From Candidatus Hinthialibacter antarcticus (lineage in GTDB: Bacteria > Hinthialibacterota > Hinthialibacteria > Hinthialibacterales > Hinthialibacteraceae), in NCBI GenBank assembly GCA_030765645.1, contig JAVCCE010000066.1:1-64000 (forward strand): 64,000 nucleotides of DNA, in the 5' to 3' direction. Position 1 is the first letter of the stretch, and each line of letters starts with the position of its first letter. The notes under the pieces are model-generated. The model searched no databases and was not told the origin of the DNA. It saw only the letters and a list, made by a program, of their open reading frames with translations. Both the position numbers and the translations under genes were made by a program. Positions 1-8,268 of the stretch are shown piece by piece.

Positions 1-19
1 CATGATATAGTAAACTCGT

Positions 20-95
20 GGACATTCTGTATGCCTTTCTGAACTAGAGATCGCCGTTTCTAAATTCAGAATATACAGTAATGTCCATTCTTTTT
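20..95 (+). terminator. Possible long imperfect hairpin followed by a T run
   Basis: The arms at 20-32 and 73-86 are complementary apart from one bulged base. An inner TCTGAA/TTCAGA pair falls within the loop. A run of six T follows at 90-95. This could end a plus-strand gene lying before the window. The loop is long for an intrinsic terminator, so the call is weak. I see nothing else clear before the first gene at 239. Confidence 0.3.
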
Positions 96-238
96 TACAC
101 AAAAGTACTCAAATACCGGAAGAACCAGATTTATGTATCATAACAATATTTTGACTTTTTTATAAAGCCAACTAGCCAATATGGTCAAATTGGATTCGGT
201 GATTTATGATATAGCATCTGGTCAAATAAGAAAAGATT

Positions 239-2683
239 ATGAACCCAATCTCTTTTTCAATAAACGTATTACTGATTTCGCCGCAGGATGAAGTCGTCCA
301 ACAGATCAAACCGATTTTCGGCGAGTATGGGTTCAGCGTGTTATCGGTTTCCTCTAAAAAAGCCGCGCTCCGCGTTCTATATTCAAATTATATTTCTTTG
401 GTTGTGGTTGATGGAACTCAGGACCAACAAACAGCGCTTCGAATATGCCAAAATATTCAACTCTCGCAACTTTTTTCAGAACGGCCCCTGCTTCTCATTC
501 ACAACGAAGACCAACCAACCAATCTTCAAGAATGGCTCGATGCTGGAGTAACAGATTTCATTACAGCACCCATTTGCTCTGACGCGCTTTCGTTTCGCCT
601 TCGCGTGATAAAGAACCATATTTTAAAACATTCTCATCACAAGAAAATGCTGAATCAAATATCTGATCGAGGCATTTATTCTCCAAATGATTTTTTTTCC
701 GAATTCGTCAAGAAAATCGCGAAAACCTTCAACGTTAAGTATGGCATCATCAGCAAACGCACTGACTCTTTCGCTTGGCGCACGAAAACGCTTTCGTTTT
801 GGAGCGTTGATCAATGGGGGAAAAATTTTGAATACGATTTGGACGGCTCGCCCTGCGAAACAGTATTCCAGGACGGGCCTCAATGGTATGGAACTGACAT
901 TCAAGAACAATTTCCTAAAGATAAAGCATTAAAAAAACACAACATTTTGTTCTATTTGGGCGTCCCGCTTCAAAACAGGCATGGCGAAGTGATTGGACAC
1001 GCCTGCATATTACATGACCAGCCAGTCGCGTATGATCCCTATCTTGTTTCGGTGATGAACGTCTTCGCTGTTCAGGCCGCAAACGAAATGGAGTTCCGTT
1101 CTGAACGGGCTGATAGCGCCAGGTTGAAAGCCATTACTGAGAATCTGGATGTGGGATTATTGTTGGAAGATGAAGCGCGACGGATTCAAGTGATTAATGC
1201 AAATTTCTGTGAATTGGCGCAGATTAAACAAGCGCCGAATGAATTAGTTGGATTAACCGCCAGCGAGTTCGCAGGCGGTATCGAAGCGCAGGTTGTCGAT
1301 AGAGAGCGCTTTCAGGTCCGCACAAACGAACTGTGTCAGCTCAAAGAGCCAGTGTTGAACGAAGAGTGGATTCTCAAAGATGAGCGCATTATCAACCGGG
1401 ACTATTTTCCTGTATTTGAGAATGAAACCTACAAAGGTTGTTTGTGGTTGTTTCGGGACGTGACGTATGAGAAATCGAAAGAATTTCAACTGAATGACAT
1501 ACAAGAGCAAGAAATCGAAATCGGTTCCAAAATTCAAAAAACATTATTACTGGGCATAACGCCGACGGACATTCCCGCCTTGGATGTGGCTGCGCTCAGT
1601 ATTCCCTCTAAACGAATTGATGGTGATTTTTACGATTTTTTCCACGTTGATGAAACGCGCCTGGATGTCTTGGTCGGCGACGTCATGGGGAAGGGAGTTC
1701 CCGCCGCCTTGCTGGGCGCCGCCGTAAAAAGCCATTTTCAACGGGCGATGCGCAAACTACTCGCAGCCCGCCCGGGCGGCTGGCCCGAACCGAGAGAAAT
1801 CGTTGCGCGGGTTCACCATGCGATGACGGAGCAACTCATCGAACTGGAAAGTTTCTTCACGCTGTTTTATATGCGCTTCGACGTCAAACAAAGCGAATGC
1901 GTGTTTCTTGATTGCGGACACATGCCGACCATTTGGTTTCAAGCGAAATCTCAAACCAGCCGATTCATTCAGGGCGAGAACCTACCGATTGGCGTTTCCG
2001 AATCAGAACAATTTGGGCAACGGGCCTTTTCGTTTGAGCCAGGCGATTTTTTTGTGATGTATTCTGACGGTTTAACGGAAGCGCCTTCGCCAAGCGGCGA
2101 ATTATTTGGCATCGAACGCTTAAAAGCGTTCGTCGATCAGAACCATACCCTCTCACCCAATGAATTAATCGACAAAATCCATAAGCATTTAGCGGCCTAT
2201 ACGCAGTCTCCGCATTTTTCAGATGATTTGACTTGCGTTGTCGTAAAAATTTGTGAATACGGGGTCGCAACGCCGTCTCGAAGACTACAGGACCATTTTG
2301 AAGGTTCTCTTGTAGAATTAGAACGAGGCAGACAGTTTTTAAAAACATTTTATGATGAAAGCCAAATAAAACCCGATCAAAATTTCATGCAGCAACTTAC
2401 ATTGGCGATGAACGAAGCGGCGGCCAACATCATCCAACACGCCTATGATGGAGAAGAAGATGGACAGTGGGAGATGATTATTGAAGAATTTCAAGACCGC
2501 TGGGTGTTATCGCTTCTGCATAACGGAACGCCATTTGACCCGGATGAGGCGCCGGAACCTGATTTTGACGGGTCGCGGTCTTCGGGGTTCGGCGTGTATA
2601 TTATCCGCAACAGCGTGGATGAGGCGGTCTATGGGCGCCACGACGACGGGCGCTGTTTAATTCAACTGATGAAGCGATTTTAA
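239..2683 (+). CDS. Receiver-GAF-PAS-SpoIIE phosphatase-HATPase signalling protein (RsbU/RsbW-like fusion)
   Basis: This 814-residue cytoplasmic protein has five regions in order. They are a receiver-like domain (about 8-125, candidate phospho-acceptor Asp58), a GAF domain (about 150-285), a PAS domain (about 295-415), a PP2C/SpoIIE phosphatase (about 440-665) and an RsbW-type HATPase (about 680-814). The phosphatase shows IDGDFYDFF, GDVMGKGVPAALL, YSDGLTEA and SDDLTC. The HATPase has the N-box NEAAANIIQHAY and a GFGVYII glycine motif. Families of this kind dephosphorylate or phosphorylate STAS antagonists. The next gene, 20 bases downstream, is a STAS protein, so both act in one partner-switching module. 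Carrying kinase-like and phosphatase domains on one chain is notable. No transmembrane segment is seen. The cognate sigma factor or output is not in the window. Confidence 0.88.
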   Translation: MNPISFSINVLLISPQDEVVQQIKPIFGEYGFSVLSVSSKKAALRVLYSNYISLVVVDGTQDQQTALRICQNIQLSQLFSERPLLLIHNEDQPTNLQEWLDAGVTDFITAPICSDALSFRLRVIKNHILKHSHHKKMLNQISDRGIYSPNDFFSEFVKKIAKTFNVKYGIISKRTDSFAWRTKTLSFWSVDQWGKNFEYDLDGSPCETVFQDGPQWYGTDIQEQFPKDKALKKHNILFYLGVPLQNRHGEVIGHACILHDQPVAYDPYLVSVMNVFAVQAANEMEFRSERADSARLKAITENLDVGLLLEDEARRIQVINANFCELAQIKQAPNELVGLTASEFAGGIEAQVVDRERFQVRTNELCQLKEPVLNEEWILKDERIINRDYFPVFENETYKGCLWLFRDVTYEKSKEFQLNDIQEQEIEIGSKIQKTLLLGITPTDIPALDVAALSIPSKRIDGDFYDFFHVDETRLDVLVGDVMGKGVPAALLGAAVKSHFQRAMRKLLAARPGGWPEPREIVARVHHAMTEQLIELESFFTLFYMRFDVKQSECVFLDCGHMPTIWFQAKSQTSRFIQGENLPIGVSESEQFGQRAFSFEPGDFFVMYSDGLTEAPSPSGELFGIERLKAFVDQNHTLSPNELIDKIHKHLAAYTQSPHFSDDLTCVVVKICEYGVATPSRRLQDHFEGSLVELERGRQFLKTFYDESQIKPDQNFMQQLTLAMNEAAANIIQHAYDGEEDGQWEMIIEEFQDRWVLSLLHNGTPFDPDEAPEPDFDGSRSSGFGVYIIRNSVDEAVYGRHDDGRCLIQLMKRF

Positions 2684-2703
2684 GCAGTGAAAGGAAATCC
2701 AGA

Positions 2704-3054
2704 ATGAATTGTCTTTCCAGTGAAATTGGGGACGTTCTGATTATTCAATTCCGGTTTGAAACTCTCGATGCGAATAATGCCAAAATGGTACGGCAAGAAG
2801 TTGACCCCATCATACAAGACCGGAAAAAAGTCGCGGTCGATATGTCAGAGGTGCAATTTATTGATAGTTCAGGGTTGGGTACCTTGTTGACCTTCTATCG
2901 AAAAGTGAAATCCGTTGAAGGCAGCCTTTTACTATACGGCATGACCTCACAAGCGATGTCGCTGTTTGAGTTAGTGAAAATGGACCGTATTTTTGAAGTC
3001 GTCGAATCGCAAGACGACGCGATTCACGCACTGAATGGAGATGCGCAGCAATAG
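2704..3054 (+). CDS. STAS-domain anti-sigma-factor antagonist (SpoIIAA/RsbV-like)
   Basis: This 116-residue single STAS domain carries the hallmark VQFIDSSGLGTLL. The likely phosphorylated serine is Ser55, the first Ser after Asp54. In this family the unphosphorylated form binds an anti-sigma or HATPase partner, and phosphorylation by RsbW-like kinases releases it. An AAGGAAATCC ribosome-binding site precedes the start. It follows the SpoIIE/HATPase fusion by 20 bases and is almost certainly co-transcribed with it, so the upstream protein is its natural kinase and phosphatase. The output target is unknown. Confidence 0.9.
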   Translation: MNCLSSEIGDVLIIQFRFETLDANNAKMVRQEVDPIIQDRKKVAVDMSEVQFIDSSGLGTLLTFYRKVKSVEGSLLLYGMTSQAMSLFELVKMDRIFEVVESQDDAIHALNGDAQQ

Positions 3055-3083
3055 GCGAAAACAAAAATCGCCCAAAATTGGCT

Positions 3084-3449
3084 TTATTGCGGAATCCGTT
3101 CTTGAATCGCGTTGATTAACAGTGATTCATCAACAATTGGCTTGGTGATGTATTCGTCAAACCCTTTCGACAAATATTTTTCGCGGTCGCCAGCCATTGC
3201 GTGCGCGGTTAAGGCAATCACCGGGATATGTTTTAACCGCTCATCTTTTCGAATCAATGACAAGACCTCCACGCCGTCCATTTCAGGCAAAGAAATATCC
3301 AGGAGAATTAAATCCGGGATTTCGGTCTTCATGCCTTTGAGCGCTTCCGGGCCGGTTTCATATTCTGTGATCTCATAATCGTCTTCTAAAATTGCAGAGA
3401 CGAGTAATCGGTTATCAGGGTTGTCTTCGATTACGGCAATTGTTTTCAT
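3084..3449 (-). CDS. Single-domain response regulator (CheY/DivK-like)
   Basis: This 121-residue stand-alone receiver has the acidic pocket VIEDN, phospho-acceptor Asp51 in LILLDISLPEMDG, the switch Thr in ALTAHAM and the conserved Lys in ITKPI. It has no output domain, so it probably acts by protein contact or as a phosphate shuttle. Its start overlaps the stop of the upstream Hpt gene by one base (TAATG), showing translational coupling. Receiver plus Hpt suggests a phosphorelay fed by a hybrid kinase elsewhere. The pair converges on the STAS gene, with 29 bases between stops. Confidence 0.92.
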   Translation of the reverse strand: MKTIAVIEDNPDNRLLVSAILEDDYEITEYETGPEALKGMKTEIPDLILLDISLPEMDGVEVLSLIRKDERLKHIPVIALTAHAMAGDREKYLSKGFDEYITKPIVDESLLINAIQERIPQ

Positions 3450-3793
3450 TAATTTCTCTCAACTAAAATCGTTTTCATCGCTTGGATGGTGTTGTTAAAA
3501 CACTCGTCGAGCGCAACCATCCCCTGTATTGCTTCTTCTGCTTTTCCTTCGCGGGCGAGCCGTTCTATATTTTCAGCGGCGTTAAAAAGCGGATGAGCGC
3601 CGAAGTTGCCTGCACTGGATTTGATGGCGTGCACAGAGTCAGACAGCTGTTTTAAATCGAGTTCTTGTCTTGCCTCTTGCGCAAGCTGATAGTTCTTTGG
3701 CGCATGATTCAGAAACAGCTGAATCATTTTCTCAACCAGAGCGTCGCCGCCAATCTCTTTGATCCGTTCAATCGCACTGTCATTAATATACAT
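3449..3793 (-). CDS. Histidine phosphotransfer (Hpt) domain protein
   Basis: This 114-residue helical Hpt protein has His55 in the HAIKSSAGNFGA motif as the phosphorylatable residue. The start at 3793 (MYINDSAIERI) is preferred over longer reading because the Hpt fold begins there and an AGAGAAAAAG stretch lies upstream. Longer versions would run into the neighbouring gene. Hpt proteins relay phosphate between receiver domains. Its partner is probably the coupled receiver immediately downstream, and possibly the receiver-like domain of the protein at 239-2683. The sensor kinase is not in the window. Confidence 0.88.
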   Translation of the reverse strand: MYINDSAIERIKEIGGDALVEKMIQLFLNHAPKNYQLAQEARQELDLKQLSDSVHAIKSSAGNFGAHPLFNAAENIERLAREGKAEEAIQGMVALDECFNNTIQAMKTILVERN

Positions 3794-3810
3794 TCTTTTT
3801 CTCTCAGTGA

Positions 3811-4680
3811 TTATATGATGTCTTGCAATGCTTGCCACAAACCCCGGTAGTATTTCATGACCCGGATCGGATCGTCGCTGCCTTGAATTTCCGCCATGCA
3901 AAACCCTTTGAAGCCAATTTCGTTTAAGCCTGCGTATAGTTTACGGTAAGGGTATTCTTCGTCATATAAATCGCGCATGTGTACGCTGAAAATTTTCGAT
4001 TTGAGTAGATCAAAGTTTGCGTCCCAACCAAGGCCCGATAAATCATTGGCGTTTGAATTCCAACAAACTCCAACATTGGGATGATCGGCGGTATCCATCA
4101 TAGTTTTCATGTGGCGCGGATCCGATGTATCACGACCATGTACTTCAACGCGAATCTGGACGCCGTAATCGGCGCCGAATGCCCCAACTTCACGCAAAGA
4201 GAGGCCGATTTGTTCCAGCGTTTTTTCTTTCGGAACGTCCTTCGGCAGCGCATTCGGGCGCACTTTGATGCCGGAGGCGCCAACGTCATGCGCCAGTTTC
4301 ATATACTCTTTTGTCGCTTCTATATCTTTCTTCAACTTTGCTTGGTCCGGGGTGTGATAATCAAATGCGCTGCCGAGTCCAATCAAAGTAATGGGGGAAT
4401 CTTCAAACTGTTTTTTTGTCTCTTTGCGCTGAGAGGCGCTCAGGCTGACTTCAACGCCATGCGCATGGGTTGTACGTAATTCGACGCCTTGAAACCCAGT
4501 CTCGCTGCAATTTTTGATGATGGTATCAACATCCCAATCTTTGGCCATGTTGTAGGTGACAAGCCCTAATTTCAAGTCGCCGTTTTTCGAAGCGGCCTGG
4601 GCCGACAGGTTTGATTGCGTATTGAAACCGATGAAAGCGGTTCCTGCCCCAAGCGTTTGCAGCATCGTTCTACGTTTCAT
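3811..4680 (-). CDS. Exported TIM-barrel sugar phosphate isomerase/epimerase-like protein
   Basis: This 289-residue protein has an N-terminal Tat/Sec-type signal (MKRRTMLQTLGAGTAFIGF). A xylose-isomerase-like TIM barrel (AP_endonuc_2 family) follows. Likely metal-binding acids occur in segments such as GVELRTTHAHG, VRVEVHGRD-type and FSVHMRDLYDEE. The start at 4680 is chosen for its AAGGGGAAAT ribosome-binding site and the signal peptide. The longer reading adds 39 residues with no signal. Substrate is unknown, and this family covers inosose, hydroxypyruvate and ketohexose isomerases. A second such protein is at 28451-29377. The position behind the Hpt gene gives no functional clue. Confidence 0.82.
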   Translation of the reverse strand: MKRRTMLQTLGAGTAFIGFNTQSNLSAQAASKNGDLKLGLVTYNMAKDWDVDTIIKNCSETGFQGVELRTTHAHGVEVSLSASQRKETKKQFEDSPITLIGLGSAFDYHTPDQAKLKKDIEATKEYMKLAHDVGASGIKVRPNALPKDVPKEKTLEQIGLSLREVGAFGADYGVQIRVEVHGRDTSDPRHMKTMMDTADHPNVGVCWNSNANDLSGLGWDANFDLLKSKIFSVHMRDLYDEEYPYRKLYAGLNEIGFKGFCMAEIQGSDDPIRVMKYYRGLWQALQDII

Positions 4681-4850
4681 ACAATTTCCCCTTGAATCGC
4701 GATTGATCGTTAAGGTGCGTATATAGTGAAGCACAATCGACGGTGTGTCGATATCTTTCTGTAAAAAATTTATTTTGATAATACCCCACCGCGACAAAAA
4801 AAGGTATGATCCTATTATAAATTAATGAAACGATTGAAAGGATGCCTGAT

Positions 4851-5213
4851 ATGCAACCGAATGATACTGACTCAAGTTATCACCGTTTCTACCGTGATGG
4901 CGCCCCTTACATGGGGAGTTTTGAAGAAGTCGTATCCAAATTGGTCATTGCGCAAAAAGGGAGTTCGGAATATTTGGTGCCGAGCATTTTAACTTTGATG
5001 AAAGGCATTCATGACCGCTTGGCTGATCTTCAAACGTTGCTTGGCGAAACGGAAGACCTGATTGAACAAGCGCGCGAAAAACAATCTGACCCTGCGGAAA
5101 TCGGCAAACTCATTTCGGTTTGCGTTGAACTGCAACGAATACAAACCAACATGGTAGGCAATGTTGAAGGTTGCGTCGATGATATCCTAGACCACGCCTT
5201 GCCTCGTGAATGA
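4851..5213 (+). CDS. Small helical protein of unknown function
   Basis: This soluble, acidic, mostly helical protein of about 120 residues has no signal peptide or membrane segment, and I recognise no family. A coiled-coil-like stretch (IHDRLADLQTLLGETEDLIEQ) sits in the middle. The ATG at 4851 is spaced well from a GAAAGG ribosome-binding site. The ATG at 4842 directly abuts that site and is less likely. It lies 13 bases before the enolase-superfamily gene and is probably co-transcribed with it. Function is not inferred. Confidence 0.7.
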   Translation: MQPNDTDSSYHRFYRDGAPYMGSFEEVVSKLVIAQKGSSEYLVPSILTLMKGIHDRLADLQTLLGETEDLIEQAREKQSDPAEIGKLISVCVELQRIQTNMVGNVEGCVDDILDHALPRE

Positions 5214-5226
5214 CTCGGTTTAAATT

Positions 5227-6669
5227 ATGATTTCGATTCAATCCTTTGAATTTCATGTATTGAACATGAAAACGCGTATGCCCTTTCAATACGGCATCGC
5301 TTCGCTCACTTCGCTGCCCCATTTGATTGTTCATGCTCATGCTCAAATAGACGGCGTCTCTCAAATAGGGCTCTCGTCGGAAGGGCTGCCACCCAAATGG
5401 TTTACCAAAAACCCGCAAACGCATTTCAATGATGACTTGCCGGAATTGATCGAAGTCATTGAGGCCGCTTGCAGGCACATGGTCTCAGCAGGCGAATGTG
5501 AATCACCATTCAAATTATGGAAATTGACGTTTGATGCGCAGCGAGAATGGGCTGACTCAAAGGGATACCCGCCGCTTTTATGGGCGTTTGGAGTAAGCCT
5601 GGCGGAACGCGCAATGATTGATGCGTTTTGCAAAGCGAAACACATCCCATTTGTTCAAGCGCTGCACCAAAATTTGTTTGGAATTGATTTGAGCGTAATT
5701 CACCCCGAGCTGGCTGGGACGGCGCCATCGCAATGGCTGCCGCATACTCCCGCAACTCGTTTGACGGTGCGCCATACGGTCGGGCTTGGCGATCCAGTCC
5801 GAGAGGCTGACATCACTGATGCAAACCGGATCAATGATGGTTTGCCGCAATCATTAGAATCATGTATTCAGACGTATGGCATTAACCATTTCAAAATAAA
5901 AATTTGCGGCGACAAGGAAAAAGATTTAGACAGGTTGCACCGTCTAGCCGACTTGTTTCAATCTCTCGATCTTGATGAATATGCATTTACATTGGATGGA
6001 AACGAACAGTTTCGCGATGTTGATGCGTTCCGTTCATTTTGGCAATTGGCAAATTCAGACAATGGCCTGAGCAATTTTTTCTCTCACTTATTATTTGTCG
6101 AGCAACCTCTACACCGCGACGTTGCGCTATCTGAACAGGCCGCCTCTCAACAATTGGCTTGGAAAGACCGCCCGCCGACAATCATTGATGAATCCGATGG
6201 AGATACCGATAGTTTGCGTTTAGCGCTGAACAATGGATATATCGGAACCAGTCACAAGAATTGTAAAGGCATTTTTAAGGGAATCGCCAATGCTTGCTAC
6301 ATACAGCATCTTAATGTCAACGCTGAGAATCAACCGTATCAGATAAGCGGGGAAGACCTCGCGAACGTGGGGCCAGTCGCGTTGCTCCAAGACCTGGTAT
6401 TAATGTCGGCGCTCGGCATAACGCATGTAGAACGCAACGGTCATCATTATTTTAAGGGTCTTTCCATGTGGCCAGAACAATTGAATGAAGATGTGATAAT
6501 GACCCACGCTGATTTATATGAAATGAGTTCAACTTCATTTCCAACAATGAAAATTACGAATGGTTCCATTGAAATTAAATCGTTATTGCAATCTCCATTC
6601 GGTTGTGGAGTCGCATTAAATTGTTCTGAGCATATTCCATTAAAGGATTGGGCGATCAGTTCGTTGTGA
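5227..6669 (+). CDS. Divergent enolase-superfamily enzyme (mandelate racemase/muconate lactonizing-like)
   Basis: This 480-residue cytoplasmic enzyme retains the active-site pattern of the superfamily. It has a K223-I-K225 motif, acidic metal ligands at Asp257 (LDGNEQ), Glu292 (FVEQP) and Asp321/Glu322 (IDESDG), and a second-side lysine near 344-347 (SHKNCKG). The capping domain occupies about 1-150 and the barrel about 175-430. At 480 residues it exceeds the usual 350-400, with extra sequence around 150-215 and at the C-terminus. The family abstracts a proton alpha to a carboxylate, but the substrate here cannot be told. The exported sugar isomerase-like gene nearby hints at sugar-acid metabolism, which is inference only. 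Confidence 0.75.
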   Translation: MISIQSFEFHVLNMKTRMPFQYGIASLTSLPHLIVHAHAQIDGVSQIGLSSEGLPPKWFTKNPQTHFNDDLPELIEVIEAACRHMVSAGECESPFKLWKLTFDAQREWADSKGYPPLLWAFGVSLAERAMIDAFCKAKHIPFVQALHQNLFGIDLSVIHPELAGTAPSQWLPHTPATRLTVRHTVGLGDPVREADITDANRINDGLPQSLESCIQTYGINHFKIKICGDKEKDLDRLHRLADLFQSLDLDEYAFTLDGNEQFRDVDAFRSFWQLANSDNGLSNFFSHLLFVEQPLHRDVALSEQAASQQLAWKDRPPTIIDESDGDTDSLRLALNNGYIGTSHKNCKGIFKGIANACYIQHLNVNAENQPYQISGEDLANVGPVALLQDLVLMSALGITHVERNGHHYFKGLSMWPEQLNEDVIMTHADLYEMSSTSFPTMKITNGSIEIKSLLQSPFGCGVALNCSEHIPLKDWAISSL

Positions 6670-6784
6670 TAATTTTTTTATAAAATACACCGAAATAGCA
6701 GTTTAGCTATTGTGAATTTCTGAAGAGAAAGTAGTCTTTAGTAGATAAATTCACTTTAATTTTATGCAGCAGTGGGAGAGCAGA

Positions 6785-8125
6785 ATGAACAACTATGTGA
6801 AGTCAATCTCTATTGCAAGTCTGTGTTTCCTTACCCTCGTTTCAGTTTCCCCGACGTTCGCCCAATCAACCACAGACGAAATTCAAACGTTAAAAGAACA
6901 AGTCCAGATGTTGATGCAGCGCGTTCAGACGCTTGAAGAGAAAAATTCTTCATTGCAAAACCGACTAGAAAGCACACAATCATCGGTTGAAACGACAAAA
7001 GAGCAAATTAAAACCGTTTCAGAACAGACGCAATTAAACGCAGCGCACCAAACCAACGTCGTTTCATCAAAGTATGGCGCCAACCTTTATGGCTATGTAA
7101 AACTGGATGCGTCTTATGATGACTCGCGTTTACAACCAGGGAATTACGCGCTCTATGCGTTGTCAGACAGCAGTGGCTCTGATGATGATGAATTTAACGT
7201 AACAGCGAACCAATCGCGTCTCGGCTTTGATTTAATTGGTCCGACCATCGGTAACGCAGAAACTGGTGGAAAAATCGAATTCGATTTTTATGGAGGCGGG
7301 GCAGAAAACAAAGCGCACATGCGTATGCGCCACGCCTATGCGCAAATTGATTGGCCTGAATATGAAATGAGCCTACTTGCAGGCCAGACATGGGATGTCA
7401 TCTCTCCGCTTGTTCCTGCTACATTAAATTTCCCCGTAGCTTGGTCCGCTGGTAACATTGGCGCAAGAAGACCACAACTGCGATTAACTAAAAACTATTC
7501 GATGACTGAGTCTACTGACTTACTGTTGCAGGCTGCCATTACCCGCACGATTGGCGACGATGTAGCAGGGCAGGATACTGGCAGCGATTCCGGCTTTCCC
7601 GGCGTACAAGGTCGCTTGGCATATTCGTTCCCGTTATTGACAGACAAGCCAACAACCATTGGCGTCTCTGGCCACTACGGACAAGAAGAGCATGATGGTA
7701 TCAATAAAGATTTAGATACATGGTCACTCAATGTTGACGTTGATTTCCCCATCTGGGAACGGATTGGCCTGAAAGGCGAATTCTTCACGGGAACCAACCT
7801 TGACACCTATTTCGGTGGTATTCTTCAAGGTGTAAATACGACTATCGGTGAAGAACTACCCACCACAGGTGGATGGGCCGCGTTGTCTGTTACTCCAATG
7901 GATAAGGTGAATTTGAACTTCGGCGCCACTTATGAATCTCCCGATGATTTCTATGTAATGACAGACGGCCGCACTCAAAATAGTTCCTATTTTGGAAACA
8001 TTTACTACATGTTTGATCCATCTTTGATCCTTGGTTTTGAAGCTTCCTACTGGGACACAAAGTATAAAGATTTGGATGACGGCGATGCGTTGCGCTTCCA
8101 GACTTCCGTTATCTATAAATTCTAG
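6785..8125 (+). CDS. Outer-membrane porin with N-terminal coiled coil (DcaP-like)
   Basis: This protein of about 446 residues has a Sec signal peptide (MNNYVKSISIASLCFL...FAQS). A periplasmic coiled coil at about 25-75 (EIQTLKEQVQMLMQRVQTLE) follows. The rest is a beta-rich barrel ending in the typical terminal Phe (VIYKF). Aromatic, alternating strands such as NLYGYVKLDASYDDS and YMFDPSLILGFEASYWD fit a DcaP/trimeric-porin-like channel. The start at 6785 is preferred for its GGGAGAG site. An ATG seven codons upstream lacks one. It is monocistronic and ends at a strong terminator. The transported solute is unknown. Confidence 0.85.
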   Translation: MNNYVKSISIASLCFLTLVSVSPTFAQSTTDEIQTLKEQVQMLMQRVQTLEEKNSSLQNRLESTQSSVETTKEQIKTVSEQTQLNAAHQTNVVSSKYGANLYGYVKLDASYDDSRLQPGNYALYALSDSSGSDDDEFNVTANQSRLGFDLIGPTIGNAETGGKIEFDFYGGGAENKAHMRMRHAYAQIDWPEYEMSLLAGQTWDVISPLVPATLNFPVAWSAGNIGARRPQLRLTKNYSMTESTDLLLQAAITRTIGDDVAGQDTGSDSGFPGVQGRLAYSFPLLTDKPTTIGVSGHYGQEEHDGINKDLDTWSLNVDVDFPIWERIGLKGEFFTGTNLDTYFGGILQGVNTTIGEELPTTGGWAALSVTPMDKVNLNFGATYESPDDFYVMTDGRTQNSSYFGNIYYMFDPSLILGFEASYWDTKYKDLDDGDALRFQTSVIYKF

Positions 8126-8150
8126 TACACCAAATTAATCAACACGTAAA

Positions 8151-8183
8151 ACGCTCCTGATTTAAAGTCAGGGGCGTTTTTTT
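8151..8183 (+). terminator. Intrinsic terminator after the porin gene
   Basis: A 10-base-pair stem (ACGCTCCTGA with TCAGGGGCGT, one G-U pair) has a 7-base loop. It is followed by seven T, 25 bases after the porin stop codon. Confidence 0.9.
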
Positions 8184-8268
8184 ATGGTATTGCCTATTGA
8201 CAACTATCCATCTCATCCTCAAAGATAAACAGCAGTATTTATTTGTTATTGTATAAAGGGGAAAGTCA

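Noticed and set aside
6693-6711. Short AAATAGC/GCTATT stem upstream of the porin gene
   Set aside because: The arms are only six to seven bases and AT-rich, with no T tract, so chance pairing is likely.
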